A model generated the notes under the pieces. That model searched no databases. It had not been told where the DNA came from and worked only from the letters and a program-made list of their open reading frames with translations. Shown piece after piece: positions 10,812-22,335 of a stretch of 64,000 nt of DNA; positions within the stretch are counted from its first letter, which is position 1, and each line of letters begins with the position of its first letter. The position numbers and the translations under genes were made by a program. The stretch covers positions 1 through 64,000 of the forward strand of contig MCGO01000024.1 in assembly GCA_002104985.1 (NCBI GenBank), in the 5' to 3' direction. The stretch is from Rhizoclosmatium globosum (taxonomy: Eukaryota > Chytridiomycota > Chytridiomycetes > Chytridiales > Chytriomycetaceae).

Positions 10812-11157
10812 GTGGATGTGTGGTAAAATACTTCTATGATGTGCTCCGATTCTATTGTTTTCTCAGTTGTATAGTCAGAAATAAGAACATTCTTAAACTT
10901 GTTATTTGGTTAAGAACCCTGAGTTTTGATTTCATCTAGTTCATCCATCGATGTTAGTTGATAATTATGGTTCCTTATTCACGATGATTCCACAATAATC
11001 AAATCACCACCCAATCAAAGCCGCGTTCGCACAATCACGTATTTATAGCAACAAAATATATCTACGGAATATTTATACAACCACATATAGTATGCAAATA
11101 AGGTAAATAAGTCAAAGATAAACTTGGATGAGTGACCATTGGTCACAACCTCACAGA
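10812..11157. other. Intergenic, convergent 3' ends
   Basis: AT-rich 3' flank between the lipase and the lipase-GTPase fusion gene, which end towards each other. Apart from AT-rich runs that could serve polyadenylation on either strand, I see nothing here. Confidence 0.4.
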
Positions 11158-14100
11158 TTAATCATCGGAGTCCGGCAATATTTCAAGCAAATCAGCCATC
11201 CGTATATAGCTATTACTCTCCACAACCCGATCCCGAATCCATTTACGGACCTCTCGAATTCCCCATATCCCAAATTCTCGACAAAGACCCAATTCTTTGG
11301 CAAACTCCGTCATTGCGACAGTCAATCCAGCGCTTGGATTCGTCTTTCTTTGACCATTTACGTCCGAAGTACTCGAGAATCGGCGGTCTCCCATCGGTGG
11401 ACTCAGTGTCGGGTCTGCAACCAACAAAGACTCTTCCATCTTTGTCGAAAGTTCCAGTGAGCTCGATGATGATTCCACAAGCATAGAAGGAAAACGAGAC
11501 TGGACTGTCCGAGTCCATCGGTTCAAGAATCGGTCAACATCAGCGGCACAAGTAAGCTCATTGTTGAACATAAAGTCGCTCTCATTGCCGTTCACTTTGT
11601 TTCCAGCTTGATGGATACAGAGAAGAATTGGAATACGTGATGACCATTCCTACATTCAAGATTATTATCACAATCAACCTAACACAATTAACTAACCTTA
11701 ATTTCCTCTAAGTTTCTCAGTACCTCACCAGAAGCGTCACCATTAAAGTGACAAAACAGCAACGCAACGCTAGCTACTCCACCAAACCGTCTCATGGCCT
11801 GATCAAGGCCAAGAGCGGTACTATCAGACCCAGGAAAATCCGCAACAGCAATCTGACCCTGCGGGAAAACACGAACTCCACTTGTATGTTCGTAAATACC
11901 ACGTCGAACCTCCTTCCCTTTCCACACTCTTGGAAACTCCTTATTCACATGGGAAAACAACTTTCGTGCTGCAGTAGTCTTTCCTGCGTCTTGAGTCCCC
12001 ACAAAAGCAACAACAGTCTCTTCAACAATAAGTTTCCGAATCCGATGAATCTGTCTAACCATCTCAACCCGCTTCGCAATCATTCCCATACAGCTCTTGG
12101 TAGCCCTATCAAAGACTTTCCCCTGTCCAAAGTATTCCTGAGAAAACAAAGCGCCCGAAACGCCAGGCACGTTGTCAGCCCAGTTGTTCCATCTCGTTGG
12201 ATCCTTTTCAACATCACCATCAAACCCAAGCCACCGCAACCGCTCCTCTATAGCGCGCTCATGCGTATGTGCATTCAGAAACTCGAGTTTCTGACTACTT
12301 CCAACGCCAATCCACTTCACCAACTCCATCAACAAGAAACGATACTGATTATCTTGCTCTTTTTGAACTGCGTGAATGACTTTGTCCCCGAGCCCCAAAG
12401 GCCCCACAGCTGTGCTTGTCAGGAATCCCATTCCGATACCAGCAGCGATAACAGGCGCTTCAGGAATCAACAGCCCGATACTCAGCGCCGTGACGAGTCC
12501 AGTGACAACACCCGTACCAACCACGAAATACATACTCGGTTCAAGTGTGATATCAATCTTGCTGCAAAGCACCTCCAAAAACCTACTACATATGCTCGTA
12601 GCCTCCTCCATCGCAGCCATCACTTGCAAAGCCTGAACCTTCTCCTTCGCTTGATCTTCAGGTGTGGGGTCTAACGGAAGTGGTGTGTCCTCGACACCAT
12701 CTTCAACAAGAGAGTCTACTTTGCCATCAGGAAACGCATCGATAGCGGCCAAGAAGTCAATCAACTCAGCCAACTTTCTCCGTGGTGGGGAAACAAACTG
12801 CTGCGTCGGTGTGCGCGTCCCACCAGGAAGATTGCTTCCCCCACGGCTCAATATCAAGCTTGCTTTCTTTTGAGGTGACTGCGCTTGCTGTCCGCGCTGA
12901 GAACTTTGTCGTGTTGGGGAACTGCTGGCACTGCGTGGGAGTCTCGAAAATTGTTTTGCAGGGCAAAGTTCTTCCAGCTTTTCAAACGCTTCCTTGACAG
13001 CGAGGAGTCGATTTTGAACGTCTGGCTGAGGAGGGAATCCCATTGCTTCTGCTCGCAGCTCATGTGATCTAAATGCAATTAGCAACTGTAACAATTGAAA
13101 GTTGGGAAATCATACCGATTTATGACCGCTCTCTTAAATGCATTAATGCAAACATCAAATATAGTACCATCAGCCAACTGATTTGGCTGCGAAGTATGCA
13201 TCGACGTTCCATCCGGGCTTTGGCTTTTCGAGTCAATTGTAATCATAGACTATCAACACGGTCAGGTCATATTCACAAAAACCAAGACCAAAGCATACCG
13301 TTATCCTCCTCGAAATCGGTTTTGCCCCCTCAAATACTGGTGTAATCACAATACTCGCGACATTATTCCTGCTCGGAAGTTTCTCCACCACATTCTCAAC
13401 AACCGCTGTCATTTAATATAATCAGTCATTTCATTTCACATCACAACTCAAATCCTTACCTTCAACGACCATCTTCTGCTTCGTCGTCGCAACAACACAA
13501 TGAAACCGAACAGGATCCACAAAGAAACCAACCAACAGAATCCCTTCCCCGGCCAAATCAATGAAATCAAGGTTATTCCCGACAATATCTAGTTTGACAC
13601 GTCGCGGGGCTCCAGGTGTGCTCCCCAAAACCTGCTGTGCACTGACATCGCGAATATCTGGGCACAAGGCACTGAATACAAGCTCTGGATTCAATTCTTC
13701 CATTCCATAAGGAGATGTTGCAGGTGGGTAGTGGAATTGGGTTTGGTTGGGTGTTGTTGACTTGCTCCCGAATTCACGGCTGCTGGCACCAGAAGTTCGC
13801 GGCGATGAGGATATAGAGTCGACTCCTGGACTCCCGACTGTTGGGCTGAATTTATTGGGTGTGCTTGCGCTCGCTGAAATTGGTGACGAAGTGGAACTCA
13901 TTTTCCAGAAGGAGGCGTGAAGAGGTCGGAGCGAGTACGTTGACATTAGTCCGTTGAGGTACGCGGATGATGTATGGTCATGGTGAAGGTCTTTGATGGT
14001 AAGAGATGGCTTTGAAGCAAATTCTTTGGCAATTGTCTGAAAGTGCTGGATAACAGCTTCGAGTGATGAAGTTGAGTCTGGGGACTTTAAATATTGTGCC

Positions 14101-15623
14101 GTTTTCCCTCCCTGGCCATACTTTTTGCGAAGAAATATATATCGCCCTGTTATGGGGTTAGTAAGGAGATTACTAAAAGAGTGGAAGCTCACCAATTGGC
14201 TTATACGTTAAGATGGGTTTCTGAATCACGACATTGAAGAACATGTTCCACAGGTATCCTCCTACGACAACTCCAAGGGCTGTCGATGCAGGAAACCCGA
14301 CTGCAGCCCCAGCGGCCCCAATTAAAGGTCCAATCTGGCGAACAATATTATCCAAGTCGATTCCTGCCGCTTTTCCAGTTACTGATGTAATTGCCTGTGT
14401 TGATAGCCCTCCAATACTGCTCATGGCTCCAGGAATAACGTCACCATCATTGACAACATTCAAGAAACGATGATGCAAGCCTCTGTCCGTCAGGAATAGC
14501 GAAACAGCTTCATTAACCACAAAAGGAGACGCGAAAGCAAAACTTCGCACACCGGCAACTTTAGAGTCCCAGTTGATTGAAAGGTCCATGGATTGAGAAG
14601 CTGCCGCTGATGGAGGCTCTTCGACCTCGTCTGTAGTTCCGTTTCGATAGAGGTATAATAGCAGGACCAAATGAGATATAGCGCCTCCACGAGAGTGACC
14701 ACATAGAATAATATCGGTGTATCCAAGAGTTTGGAGAGACCCAATAATGTCAGGAATCTTTTCAGCAATTTCCAGGTATCCCGAATGACAGCCAAGAGAG
14801 GAGAGAGTAGGCAGGCCGTTGATTGTCGCAGGAAGGAACGAGAGTGCTTGGCGAATGTGATTCCAGTCTTTCGTGCCCGAGAAAGCCACGAATGCTTTGC
14901 CATCAGAGGCACCTGGATTTGAGGGCGGCCTGAGACCAATCACGTAACCTTCTTCGTCTTCTTTTGGCGACCGAACGAGAACCTGGGCAAACTGATGCAT
15001 GTGTTTCCGTTCGCGAAGGTAGTGCATTGGCCCAAGAGGGTCGTACATACAGGCCGAGAGAAGAAGGGCCTGGATAAGCTCGTCGGCTGTTGCGATATTA
15101 AGCTTAAATACAGAATTATTAAGTCAGATACCTTGTTTGAGGGAGGTGCGGTGGTCGTTGTCCTTTGCAACAGTTGTAAACTTGTAAATGCCTCCACGCT
15201 CGTCCGAAAAGACTCTGTCTGGGTGGTTCCATCTGTGCCTTCAATGAGTACATTATCAAACAAGAAACAAAGACAAACGCACGGGTCCGTCAGCACCAGG
15301 CCAAACAGAATATTCTGGACAAGTTCGAGGCCAACGCCCTGTGGAATCATTGCTGCTTTTGGATGTTGGCGGCACTCGTCGTCGTTGAGAAGGCGGAACG
15401 GTCGCTCTGGTTTAGCACAGGAATAAGGTAAGTAGGACATAGGACAGATAGGTCCTAGGTGCTAGGACAGCTAGGACCACTAGGACCACTAGGACAACTA
15501 GGACAACTAGGACAACTAGAACTCACCATCAAGAAACGAGTTGAACAGCGTCGGTGGCGGTCGAACAAGCGTCGAAAGCGAGTCCGTGCTCGCTGTCGAC
15601 ACCCACTGGTTCACTACCGACAT
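11158..15623 (-). CDS. Class-3 lipase fused to a P-loop GTPase-like domain
   Basis: Nine exons join in phase to 1335 residues: 15527-15623, 15283-15406, 15132-15232, 14193-15086, 13460-14146, 13299-13405, 13116-13249, 11697-13068 and 11158-11649. Residues about 75-470 form a lipase-3 domain with FSGTKDW, the nucleophile elbow CGHSRGG (Ser near 238), Asp in NDGDVIPG (near 322) and His in HHDHTSSAY (near 463). One hydrophobic segment lies near 375-405. A Ser/Pro-rich linker follows. Residues about 896-934 form a hydrophobic hairpin, then a P-loop GTQDAGKTT (near 1072-1080) and a switch-like ADFPG (near 1125) resemble dynamin or septin-type GTPases. A clear NKxD motif is missing; HQAGNK near the end of the domain may replace it. 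There is no signal peptide. A membrane-bound lipase controlled by nucleotide binding is a reasonable guess. Confidence 0.85.
15434..15519. repeat. 9-10 bp minisatellite inside intron 1 of the lipase-GTPase gene
   Basis: Around nine copies of a unit like GGACAACTA/GGACCACTA lie in tandem on the plus strand. They sit wholly inside the first intron (15407-15526), between a good GTGAGT donor and a CCAG acceptor. This intron is two to three times as long as the others in the gene because of the array. Confidence 0.75.
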
Positions 15624-15704
15624 TGGATTTCAGATGAGGCAAAGTTGGATTGCTTGGTTTTCACTCTGCTTCTGGAAGCTGTCTGACTGGAATCATCCCC
15701 CAAA

Positions 15705-17642
15705 ATGGACAACCCTTCTGACCTCTCATCAGCAATCAAATAACAAACGATTCTTCGCCTTCGCGTCCTACTTCTTCAAGTCAAAGGAAATTGTATCAAC
15801 AAGCAGGCCTCAATCGGCACAAGACACCAAACCTGTAAAAGTATCCGCCTCTCGTCCAGCATCATCAGGAATACAACTTATCCGCGCCACAACAGCAAGT
15901 TTGTCATCTCGAGCCAAACTTCGTTGTCAAAGCTTCCTCCACTACCAGCTTCAGCCAGAACCTCCCAGTACGCTTATACAAGGCCGGCAACCCGATCCGA
16001 CCCAAAAAGCGCGTCGGGATATCCAGCGCTTGAGGATTTGCCGCCACTTCCACCTTCAGAACGACCTTCTCAATATTCCACACGCACAGCTACACAGCAA
16101 GGATATGATGATCTATCTGATTATCCGGCTCTAGAAGACTTGCCGCCACTTCCTCCCTCAAATCGCGACTCTCAAGTTTTACAGGATGGCTCTAATGATT
16201 TTCTAAGCCTCGATAAACTTCCACCACTTCCAGAGTCAGAGCGCCCGTCTCAAGTCCAAGATATTGATTCAGAAACTCAAGACTCCATTTCCACAACAAA
16301 TACACGCACTTCTCGAGCACAAACAGCAGGGATCGATCAATTACTTTTATTCACAGGCAAATGGGTGGGATACTATGCCACAGGCGGACCACGCTCGAAA
16401 CTCACAGACCCCGAATCCTGTTTTTCCTACAACATTCAATTCTTCTGTAAAGAGGATGGCACAGTTATCGGACGACCTCTCACAAAAGAAAAGAACTTTG
16501 AATTCACTGGTAAGTACAAGCCATTGTCCCCCTTACCTGCCCTACACTCACCACAATACACCGACTTAGGATCTATAAAATCTAAAACAATCAGTTTCGA
16601 AGAAATATCCGTCTCTCGATTCCGCTACCCAATCCAAGCAACAGGAACCCTCTCCCCAGCCCCTCGAACACTCTCACCTTAAAATGGACAAAAAAGGGCC
16701 TAAACTCCAGTGAACCAGGATTCTCAGGCGCGATGCAATTAACACGCCTCGCTCCGGACACACCCAAACAATTCCTCTCCGGCAAATACCACGGTTCCTC
16801 CTATGACCCAGAAACCAACTCCTGGAAGTATTTCTCATTCCCGTGGTTAGAATGCGCGTCCTCAGGATTTATATACGGGAAACCTATCCCTCGATTCCAG
16901 ATCGACACACAGTCCGTGGAGTATACTCTTCACATAGAATTACAATCTGCATCACAGTCTGGGACGACTCTCAGTCAACTTTGATTTTATACAAAGGGTT
17001 ACTTTCGAGCAGCACTGGATCCGTGTTTGGTGTGCGTTTGTCAACGGATGAATATGGGTTTGACGAGGAACTTATGGATCTTGAGGACGCTATAGCGAGT
17101 GCATCGAATTTAGATGCAGAGACGATAAATTTCAGGATGTGGAGGGGCTGTGAGGAGTTGGAAGCAGATGATACATTTTTGAAGGCGTTTGAAGTTGCTG
17201 AGGGACCGAGTAGTGAGTTTCCCATTCAAAAACCAAATGACTTATCAAAAATTAGGCTTTCCATTGCAATTAGGACGATGGTCAGGGACATGGACGTTTG
17301 GCTCAGTGGAACAAAACGACGATTGTAAATGGCGCATGAAATACATTACAGAAACAACAATGGGCGGGGAGGGAACATCTCGGATAGACGACATCCTTGA
17401 ACGATTCGTGTTTGATGGTAAGTTTTGGATTATTCAATGTAAACTTATTAATAATCCAAACAGGCACGATTATGGAAATCAAAGGCAAGAAAAAGATCCA
17501 GATTTATCAAACATTTTTAACGAGCCTTACGCTGTATATCTATCATATGGAATGGGAATCAGATTCCAAGATGGTTGGACGAGGTGGAGTTAGTGATGAC
17601 CCAGACACACATCCATTTTCCTTATCCCTCCTGTCTGAATAA
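15705..17642 (+). CDS. Proline-rich repeat protein with duplicated beta-domain; frame broken
   Basis: The N-terminal part holds about four tandem units of roughly 25 residues around LPPLP(P/A/E)S (15940-16250), often preceded by YPALED. A domain beginning near 16345 (FTGKWVGYY..., then FEFTG/SIKSKTISF across an intron) is echoed near the C-terminus (LGRWSGTWT..., then FVFDG/TIMEIKGKKK), so one beta-rich module occurs at least twice. Introns with GT-AG ends are seen at about 16511-16569, 17212-17260 and 17418-17462. The true start is unclear: the ATG at 15705 is out of frame with the next exon. Frame changes near 16640-16690 and 16900-16960 have no splice sites to explain them. It may be a decaying gene or an assembly error. 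I do not recognise the family; a signalling scaffold is possible from the proline repeats. Confidence 0.5.
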
Positions 17643-17699
17643 ACTTTTTTGAAGTTCACATAACTGTTTAGTTATTTGCCTTATCTTACGCGAATGGGA

Positions 17700-18083
17700 C
17701 TGGTGTTGAAGGTGGTCAGACCGCAAGCCGCAATACTACTCTTTGATTGGATCAAGAAAGAAATGTGGAGCTACTATTATTTACACTGAAGAAACAACTG
17801 GCGTTGTTCCTCCGTTGAACGGCGGATTTGTTTCTGTCAAGGCGTCGATTGCTACCAAACGTCGAGTTCCTCCAGTAACTGCTGCCTTTGGTGGTTCTGG
17901 GTACTCTGCTAACGTTCCAAGATCTCTCTATGAGTCAGGAAGCAAGGTCACCGACTTCCCTTGCGATCCGACTAGTTGCCTTGCCAAGCTTTCCACAACC
18001 ACTGCGGATACTTTGGTTGGAAAAACTTCTGTGTTGGATTGGCTTCCAGTGTTTGTGGATTGAATGCTTGTAATTGAGATTGT
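17700..18083 (+). pseudogene. 3' fragment of an RNase T2 gene
   Basis: Encodes only the C-terminal tail of RNase T2, resembling the copy at 31084-32243: the GSRKKCGATIIY strand, GVVPP, the Thr/Val linker, DPTSCLAK and, in a shifted frame, CVGL.SSVCGLNAC. The catalytic half is missing and there is no signal peptide, so it cannot make an enzyme. It sits immediately after the proline-rich repeat gene. Confidence 0.75.
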
Positions 18084-18117
18084 TATAGAAGGTTTCAAAT
18101 AACAAATAAAGACGAGT

Positions 18118-19850
18118 TTCTTGGCATATCAGATAAACCAGTTTGGTATTACAAATGGAAAATTCATTTTAATCTGGGCCTTAAGCTTTGATTAAATCTT
18201 ATCTGCAGTTGCCTCCATACTCTTCGCTTTGGGTCAATAGGAAACAACTGGATTTGGTCCTCTACTCAGCTAATAAAATTGGAAAGTTCGATAATAGTTA
18301 AGCAAGAACCCTTAATTAAGAATTTGGAGGGCACAGCGGCTTCACTCGAAGCCACTTCCTCCACCCGACCACCCAAGCTCACACAAGAAGTGAACAGTAC
18401 GCAAGAAATTACTTCGGATTCATGTTAAATGCCTTCGCAAGCTTCGATATGAATTGGTTCGTACCCTCGTCTTGGTTTGTGAATGCTCATATCAGGCGTG
18501 GCGTTTGCACACACGGTCACGCAGTCACGCGGTCAAAGAAGGCTTGTGTGAACGAAACATACAAGAACGCCTACAATTGTGATGAGAACTGAACAAAAAA
18601 TACAACATGATCTTCACAACCATTCTTGCTCTTGCTGCTGCGACTACTCAAGCTGCTCCACTTGACTCCTTGTTCGCCAGAGCCGCTTCTTGTACTGCTT
18701 CGAGTGTGTCATGCTCCGGCACCACTGACGCATGCTGTGTTCCATCCAATGGAAAGCTTGTTCTTTCTATTCAGTGGTTGCCTGGATGGTGTGCTGCCAA
18801 CAGTTGTGGTTCTGGAATCTTGGCAAGTGCTCCTGATGCCACATGGACTCTTCACGGTACGTTGCTTGGAGTTTCATTGATTCATAATATTGATTTATTT
18901 GTTGGGGATATCAGGTTTATGGCCTGACACCTGTTCCGGAACGGAGCCATCAAAGACTGGTTGTGACAGTGCCCGTCAGTACTCCAGCATCCAGTCGTTG
19001 GTCTCTGGTTCTCCAATTTACAACGACATGATTACATACTGGATTTCTTACAAGGGAACTGATATCGCGTCCTACGACGCTTTTTGGGTTCACGAATGGG
19101 GTGTCCACGGAACCTGTTACTCTACCGCCAACACCGCGTGTGTTGGATCCAACGGAGCTGACGTTCAAAAGTTCTTTGGAGATGCTTTGGCCGTGCGCAA
19201 GACTTACGACGTGTACTCTGCCTTGTGGAATGCTGGAATCAAACCAGATGGAAGCACTTACTCCACTTCTGCTATGACTTCTGCTATCCAGGCGCAATAC
19301 CCTGGCGTCAGCGTTCAGTACCTTTGCACTGGATCATACGTGAATGAAATCCACCTTTCGTTGATTGGTGTTGGAGGAGGACAGATCGCCAAGCCATCTT
19401 CCTATTCCATGTCTGGCTCCACCAGTGCTTGTGGAAGCAGTATTATCTACGCGCAAGGTCCAAACGGAGTCATTCCACCAAGCGGAAATATCAAGACCAC
19501 GACCACTGCTGGAGGCGTTAAGACCACAACTACTGCTGCTGTTGTGAAGACCACAACTGCAGCCGGAACTCCATTCTTGAACTGCCCACACTCCCCTTGT
19601 ACCACTGGAAGCCTGCTCCCAGCTTCATGTGATCCATGTATCGCTCAAATCGGAGCAGTTTACTCTCACTGTACTCAAGTTGGATGGTCCAACAGTGCAA
19701 GCAAGGCTCCTTGCGTTGATGCCGTCAAGAATGTGTGTGGATTGAACACCTGTTGTGGAACTGGAGCTTCCAGCGTCTGTTGAACGAGTTGAACTATTGG
19801 AGACAAATGCTATGATGTAAACATAATATAGGAATAAATGGATATACTGA
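18118..19850 (+). repeat. Left arm of large inverted duplication (RNase T2 unit)
   Basis: About 1.7 kb covering 5' flank, RNase T2 copy 1 and 3' flank matches the reverse strand of about 28225-30032. Besides the coding part, the flank shares CTTGGCATATCAGATA, CTTAATTAAGAATTTG, a segment reading CGGCTTCACTCGAAGCC and the sequence just upstream of the gene. Coding identity is higher than flank identity. Confidence 0.8.
18607..19783 (+). CDS. Secreted RNase T2, copy 1
   Basis: Exons 18607-18856 and 18915-19783 join to 372 residues; the intron splits the first active-site motif. T2 ribonucleases cut single-stranded RNA through a 2',3'-cyclic phosphate. The signal peptide runs MIFTTILALAAATTQAA. 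Active-site motifs are LHGLWPDTC (CAS I) and FWVHEWGVHGTC (CAS II), with both catalytic histidines present. After the enzyme come a Thr-rich linker (KTTTTAGG-type repeats) and a Cys-rich tail with CGLNTCCG, possibly a binding module. The frame is intact. It lies in the left arm of a long inverted duplication with the copy at 28291-29539, to which it is very similar. Confidence 0.93.
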
Positions 19851-19867
19851 TGATTGATTCACATCTG

Positions 19868-19997
19868 TGAACTTATTTAATCCAAACAGGTAAGATTATG
19901 GAAATTAAAGGTGTGGGGAAAAAAATTATGAAACGTTTTTTTCATATGGAACGGGAACCTGCACACATCCATTCGCTTTAACCTTCCTATCTGAATA
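19868..19997 (+). repeat. Relic of the 3' end of the proline-rich repeat gene
   Basis: This piece, with its AATCCAAACAGG intron end, ATTATGGAAAT.AAAGG, CATATGGAA.GGGAA, CACACATCCATT and TCTGAATAAAC, is a shortened copy of 17430-17645. It lies downstream of RNase T2 copy 1 just as the original lies upstream of the RNase T2 relic. This shows the two genes were duplicated together before decay. Confidence 0.75.
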
Positions 19998-20451
19998 AAC
20001 GCATCTGAAGTAATCATGAGTATAAGAATGCTTTCTATTTGTTTCCAAGAATGGATTGGTTGTGAACAGAAGGAATTTTTTTTTCAACATTTATATTCAC
20101 ATAAAATACTTCGCTTTGCTTTTTGTTTCGATGAAATGATTTTTGATGACTGATAAAAGGACATTGATGATTTTGGCTTTTTGAATGAGACAACTCAAGC
20201 CAAAGCCGCTCTGTGAGGACAATCGTAATATCCATTCTGCCATATAAATCGTGGTTGATATGTCGAAAACTGTTTCATTATTCTAAAGGAACTGAAACAT
20301 TGCTGGAAAACGAAGCCCCATTGTAATGTCAATGGTTCTGCCCCAACTTTCCTCCCTTAAAAAAAAGTTCCTCCAAAGCAAGAGAGTTTGCATTACATAT
20401 TCATTCAATCTTGGACCTCTGACCACTTTATCTTATAGCATCCAGTCGAAA

Positions 20452-21844
20452 ATGGACCTTGTGATCTTTGTGGCATTGGCAACATGCGTTGTTGCCCAGC
20501 AAAACCCTTACGTTGCTCAGCTGAACGCCCTCAGAGACAATATCCCTTCGCTAGCAAAACAATGTTTTACCGGCTTGGATGCTTTACAGACAGGGAACAC
20601 CACTCTTGTTGCTTCATACTGCCAAGAATCCTTGATCCAGAATTTCAATCTCACAAACCCAAGCAACTGTTTTGCATCTTACACTGCGCACACAGGACTT
20701 CCTCAGCCGTCTGCTTCCTCGTATGTTAATCCAAAGCGCGATGCTGGCTCCTCCACGGCTTATCCTGGATTATTCGTGACAACGTCTGATCTGGTTATAT
20801 CTCTTTGTTTCTCTGCAATTAACGGCGTTGACTCTGATCATTTTGGAGATCTAGTTAATCCGCTGCAACCACCTAGTGGGTCAAATCAACATTATGCAGG
20901 CAACTCCACGGCGCTAGTTGGGTTTGTGACGGCCAGTAAACTCAACCTTGATCTGGACACCCTGATCAAGTCTTTGGTCCAAGTTTCGGTTTCCCTCAAA
21001 AACAATGGAATAGTTGACGTTCCGGGTATGACATTGACTGGTGGGTCTTCCAGCGGTGTTGTTCTTCAAATCTTGGCAGAAGGGTTCTTGGTGATACAAT
21101 CTAGTCTATTAAATCTAAATTCATCCTAAAAATATTATTTTTTTGATGTTATAGGTTTCTTACATTGGGGGCACAAGTAACAGTTCAGCTTCAATTAATA
21201 ACGGAACCATTGGAACCGGAACCGTCACGTTTACTTTTGACGCATCAGTTTCAAGATTTTGGCTTGAAGTTTCCTTCTATCTTGAACCGACTCAAATAGT
21301 GTTTGTCAACGTATTTGATTACAAATCCCAGCTCCTCATGACCCATACGTTCGGCTTGAAAGCATTGAGACGTAGAGCCCGAGATGCCAACCTCCAACTC
21401 ATTATTGGCGCAGCTCCCATTTTGACTCCGACAAGCGCACCAAGGGTATCTAGCAATACCAATACTATTTTTACAAGTTCCATCACGTCCCTACTTTCCA
21501 TTGGTGTTTTTACTGCAAGTCAGACTCCAACTGCTCACGCTTCGTCAATTTCGACGAATGCAGCGTCGACTCAAGTATCTACGAACACAGCTTCAGGTGA
21601 TTCAGGAATTTCAACCACTTTGAGAAATTTGTCGGTATCTACGGTATCAACCGTCACTTCAGCTTCCACTACAGATGCCGTTAAAGCTACCGTCAAAGAC
21701 CAATCCAAAGCTTCTATTGCTACTGTCAAAGGCCAATCTACTATTGCATCAACTACCGACAACTTCAATATCAAGCTTGGTTCCGCAAAACGCATTAGAA
21801 CTTTGGCAGCTACTCTCGTTGTCGTATCTTTGTTTCTTGTTTAA
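20452..21844 (+). CDS. Secreted Ser/Thr-rich protein with likely GPI anchor
   Basis: Exons 20452-21090 and 21155-21844 join in phase 0 to 442 residues. The ATG at 20452 opens a signal peptide (MDLVIFVALATCVVAQ). The ectodomain has several cysteines and N-glycosylation sites. A long Ser/Thr/Ala-rich stalk leads to a C-terminal hydrophobic tail (TLAATLVVVSLFLV) with no residues after it, which is the pattern of a GPI signal. It is likely a cell-wall or plasma-membrane surface protein. The ectodomain family is not recognised. Confidence 0.75.
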
Positions 21845-22335
21845 GACGTCCAACATTAATCAATTTTGAAAAAAATAAATAGCCTTTGAATTTTAACGCG
21901 CCAAGATGGAGAAAGACGTTCCCACTGACGACGTATCTTTTTAAATGAATTCTCTCAAGTTAAATCAGACAGACAAACTCTAGTTTTTCAACCACGTTAT
22001 TAAACATTCCAACTTAAAATCATACGTCAATATTTTGATTTTTGAGCTGGGCTGGGACTGCAAACCAACCTCCGTCCTTCCTTTCTCTAAATACCCTTGA
22101 TTTCCCTTTCTGATGCAATCTTTTGTTGTTTCTTTTTTTGGGCAGATATGGCTGAGATTGATTTGGTTTGAAGGTTTTGGAAGCACAGTGTACCGTATTT
22201 ACTCTATCTTCTCAGATTGGAAAATGTCAGATCAATAAATAATAATTATAAGTTCTCGGATTTATTTCAAAAAGGAATTTCATAAGTCGGATTCTCTCTT
22301 TGTAACATTATCTCACACGTCACGTCACGTCCACC

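Noticed and set aside
15434..15519. CRISPR-like array
   Set aside because: Units are only 9-10 bp with no spacers and lie in an intron of a eukaryotic gene; this is a minisatellite.
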